From an uncultured Gemmatimonadota bacterium (GTDB lineage: Bacteria > Gemmatimonadota > Gemmatimonadetes > Gemmatimonadales > GWC2-71-9), in assembly GCA_913009915.1 (NCBI GenBank), contig CAJVYZ010000202.1:1-5858 (forward strand): a stretch of DNA of 5,858 nucleotides, written 5' to 3'. The position numbers and the translations under genes were made by a program. Under the pieces are notes generated by a model. The model saw only the letters and a list, made by a program, of their open reading frames with translations, was not told the origin of the DNA and did no database searches. Below, piece after piece: positions 5,799 through 5,858 of the stretch. The first letter of the stretch is position 1. Each line of letters opens with the position of its first letter.

Positions 5799-5858
5799 AG
5801 ATCGGAAGAGCACACGTCTGAACTCCAGTCACACTGATATATCTCGTATGCCGTCTTC
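5799..5858 (+). other. Illumina TruSeq index adapter (non-biological)
   Basis: The last 60 bases match the TruSeq indexed adapter without a mismatch that I can see. AGATCGGAAGAGC begins at 5799 and the constant part runs to 5832. The index segment ACTGATAT is at 5833-5840 (TruSeq index 25 as I remember it), and the common tail starting ATCTCGTATGCCGTC runs from 5841 to the end. It is read-through of a short insert that was not trimmed. Genomic sequence ends at 5798, and frames extending into this part are spurious. Confidence 0.98.

Overview
The window looks like a metagenome-type contig made of at least two unrelated pieces, ending in a sequencing adapter. Bases 1 to about 630 are of moderate GC. 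They carry the 3' end of an IS256-family transposase, a probable right end of that IS element, and the first ~54 codons of an MBL-fold metallo-hydrolase gene of proteobacterial type. From about 630 to 5798 the DNA is clearly more GC-rich and every gene lies on the minus strand. The two parts meet inside two genes at once: the MBL gene is cut on the left and the 3' end of an hdeD-like gene is cut on the right. This points to an assembly or amplification chimera. The last 60 bases (5799-5858) are an Illumina TruSeq index adapter, so the contig ends in untrimmed read-through and not in genomic DNA.

The GC-rich part holds a signalling locus, read from right to left. First is a very large periplasmic-sensor histidine kinase: signal peptide, fourteen propeller repeats that fit two seven-bladed domains, a Y_Y_Y domain, one membrane helix, then HisKA_3 and HATPase. 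Next is a NarL/LuxR-type response regulator, overlapping the kinase gene by four bases (ATGA). After a 64-bp gap comes a stand-alone receiver-domain protein with no output domain, and then an HdeD/DUF308 membrane protein whose frame is broken by a one-base shift. The kinase probably senses an extracytoplasmic ligand and phosphorylates the LuxR-type regulator. The solo receiver may be a second acceptor or phosphate sink; that part is inference.

The most interesting signal is a near-identical 15-bp GGGACT/TTCCC element. It occurs upstream of the solo receiver gene (1772-1786) and again upstream of the kinase gene (5764-5778), the only two gaps in the signalling cluster where an upstream regulatory site would be expected. 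It is a good candidate operator for the LuxR-type regulator.

Host: the high GC, the signal peptide ending in PLPAQ, and the propeller/HisKA_3 kinase with a NarL-type partner suggest an environmental bacterium such as Gemmatimonadota or Acidobacteriota. This is a guess from style, not a demonstrated assignment. The left piece probably comes from a different organism.
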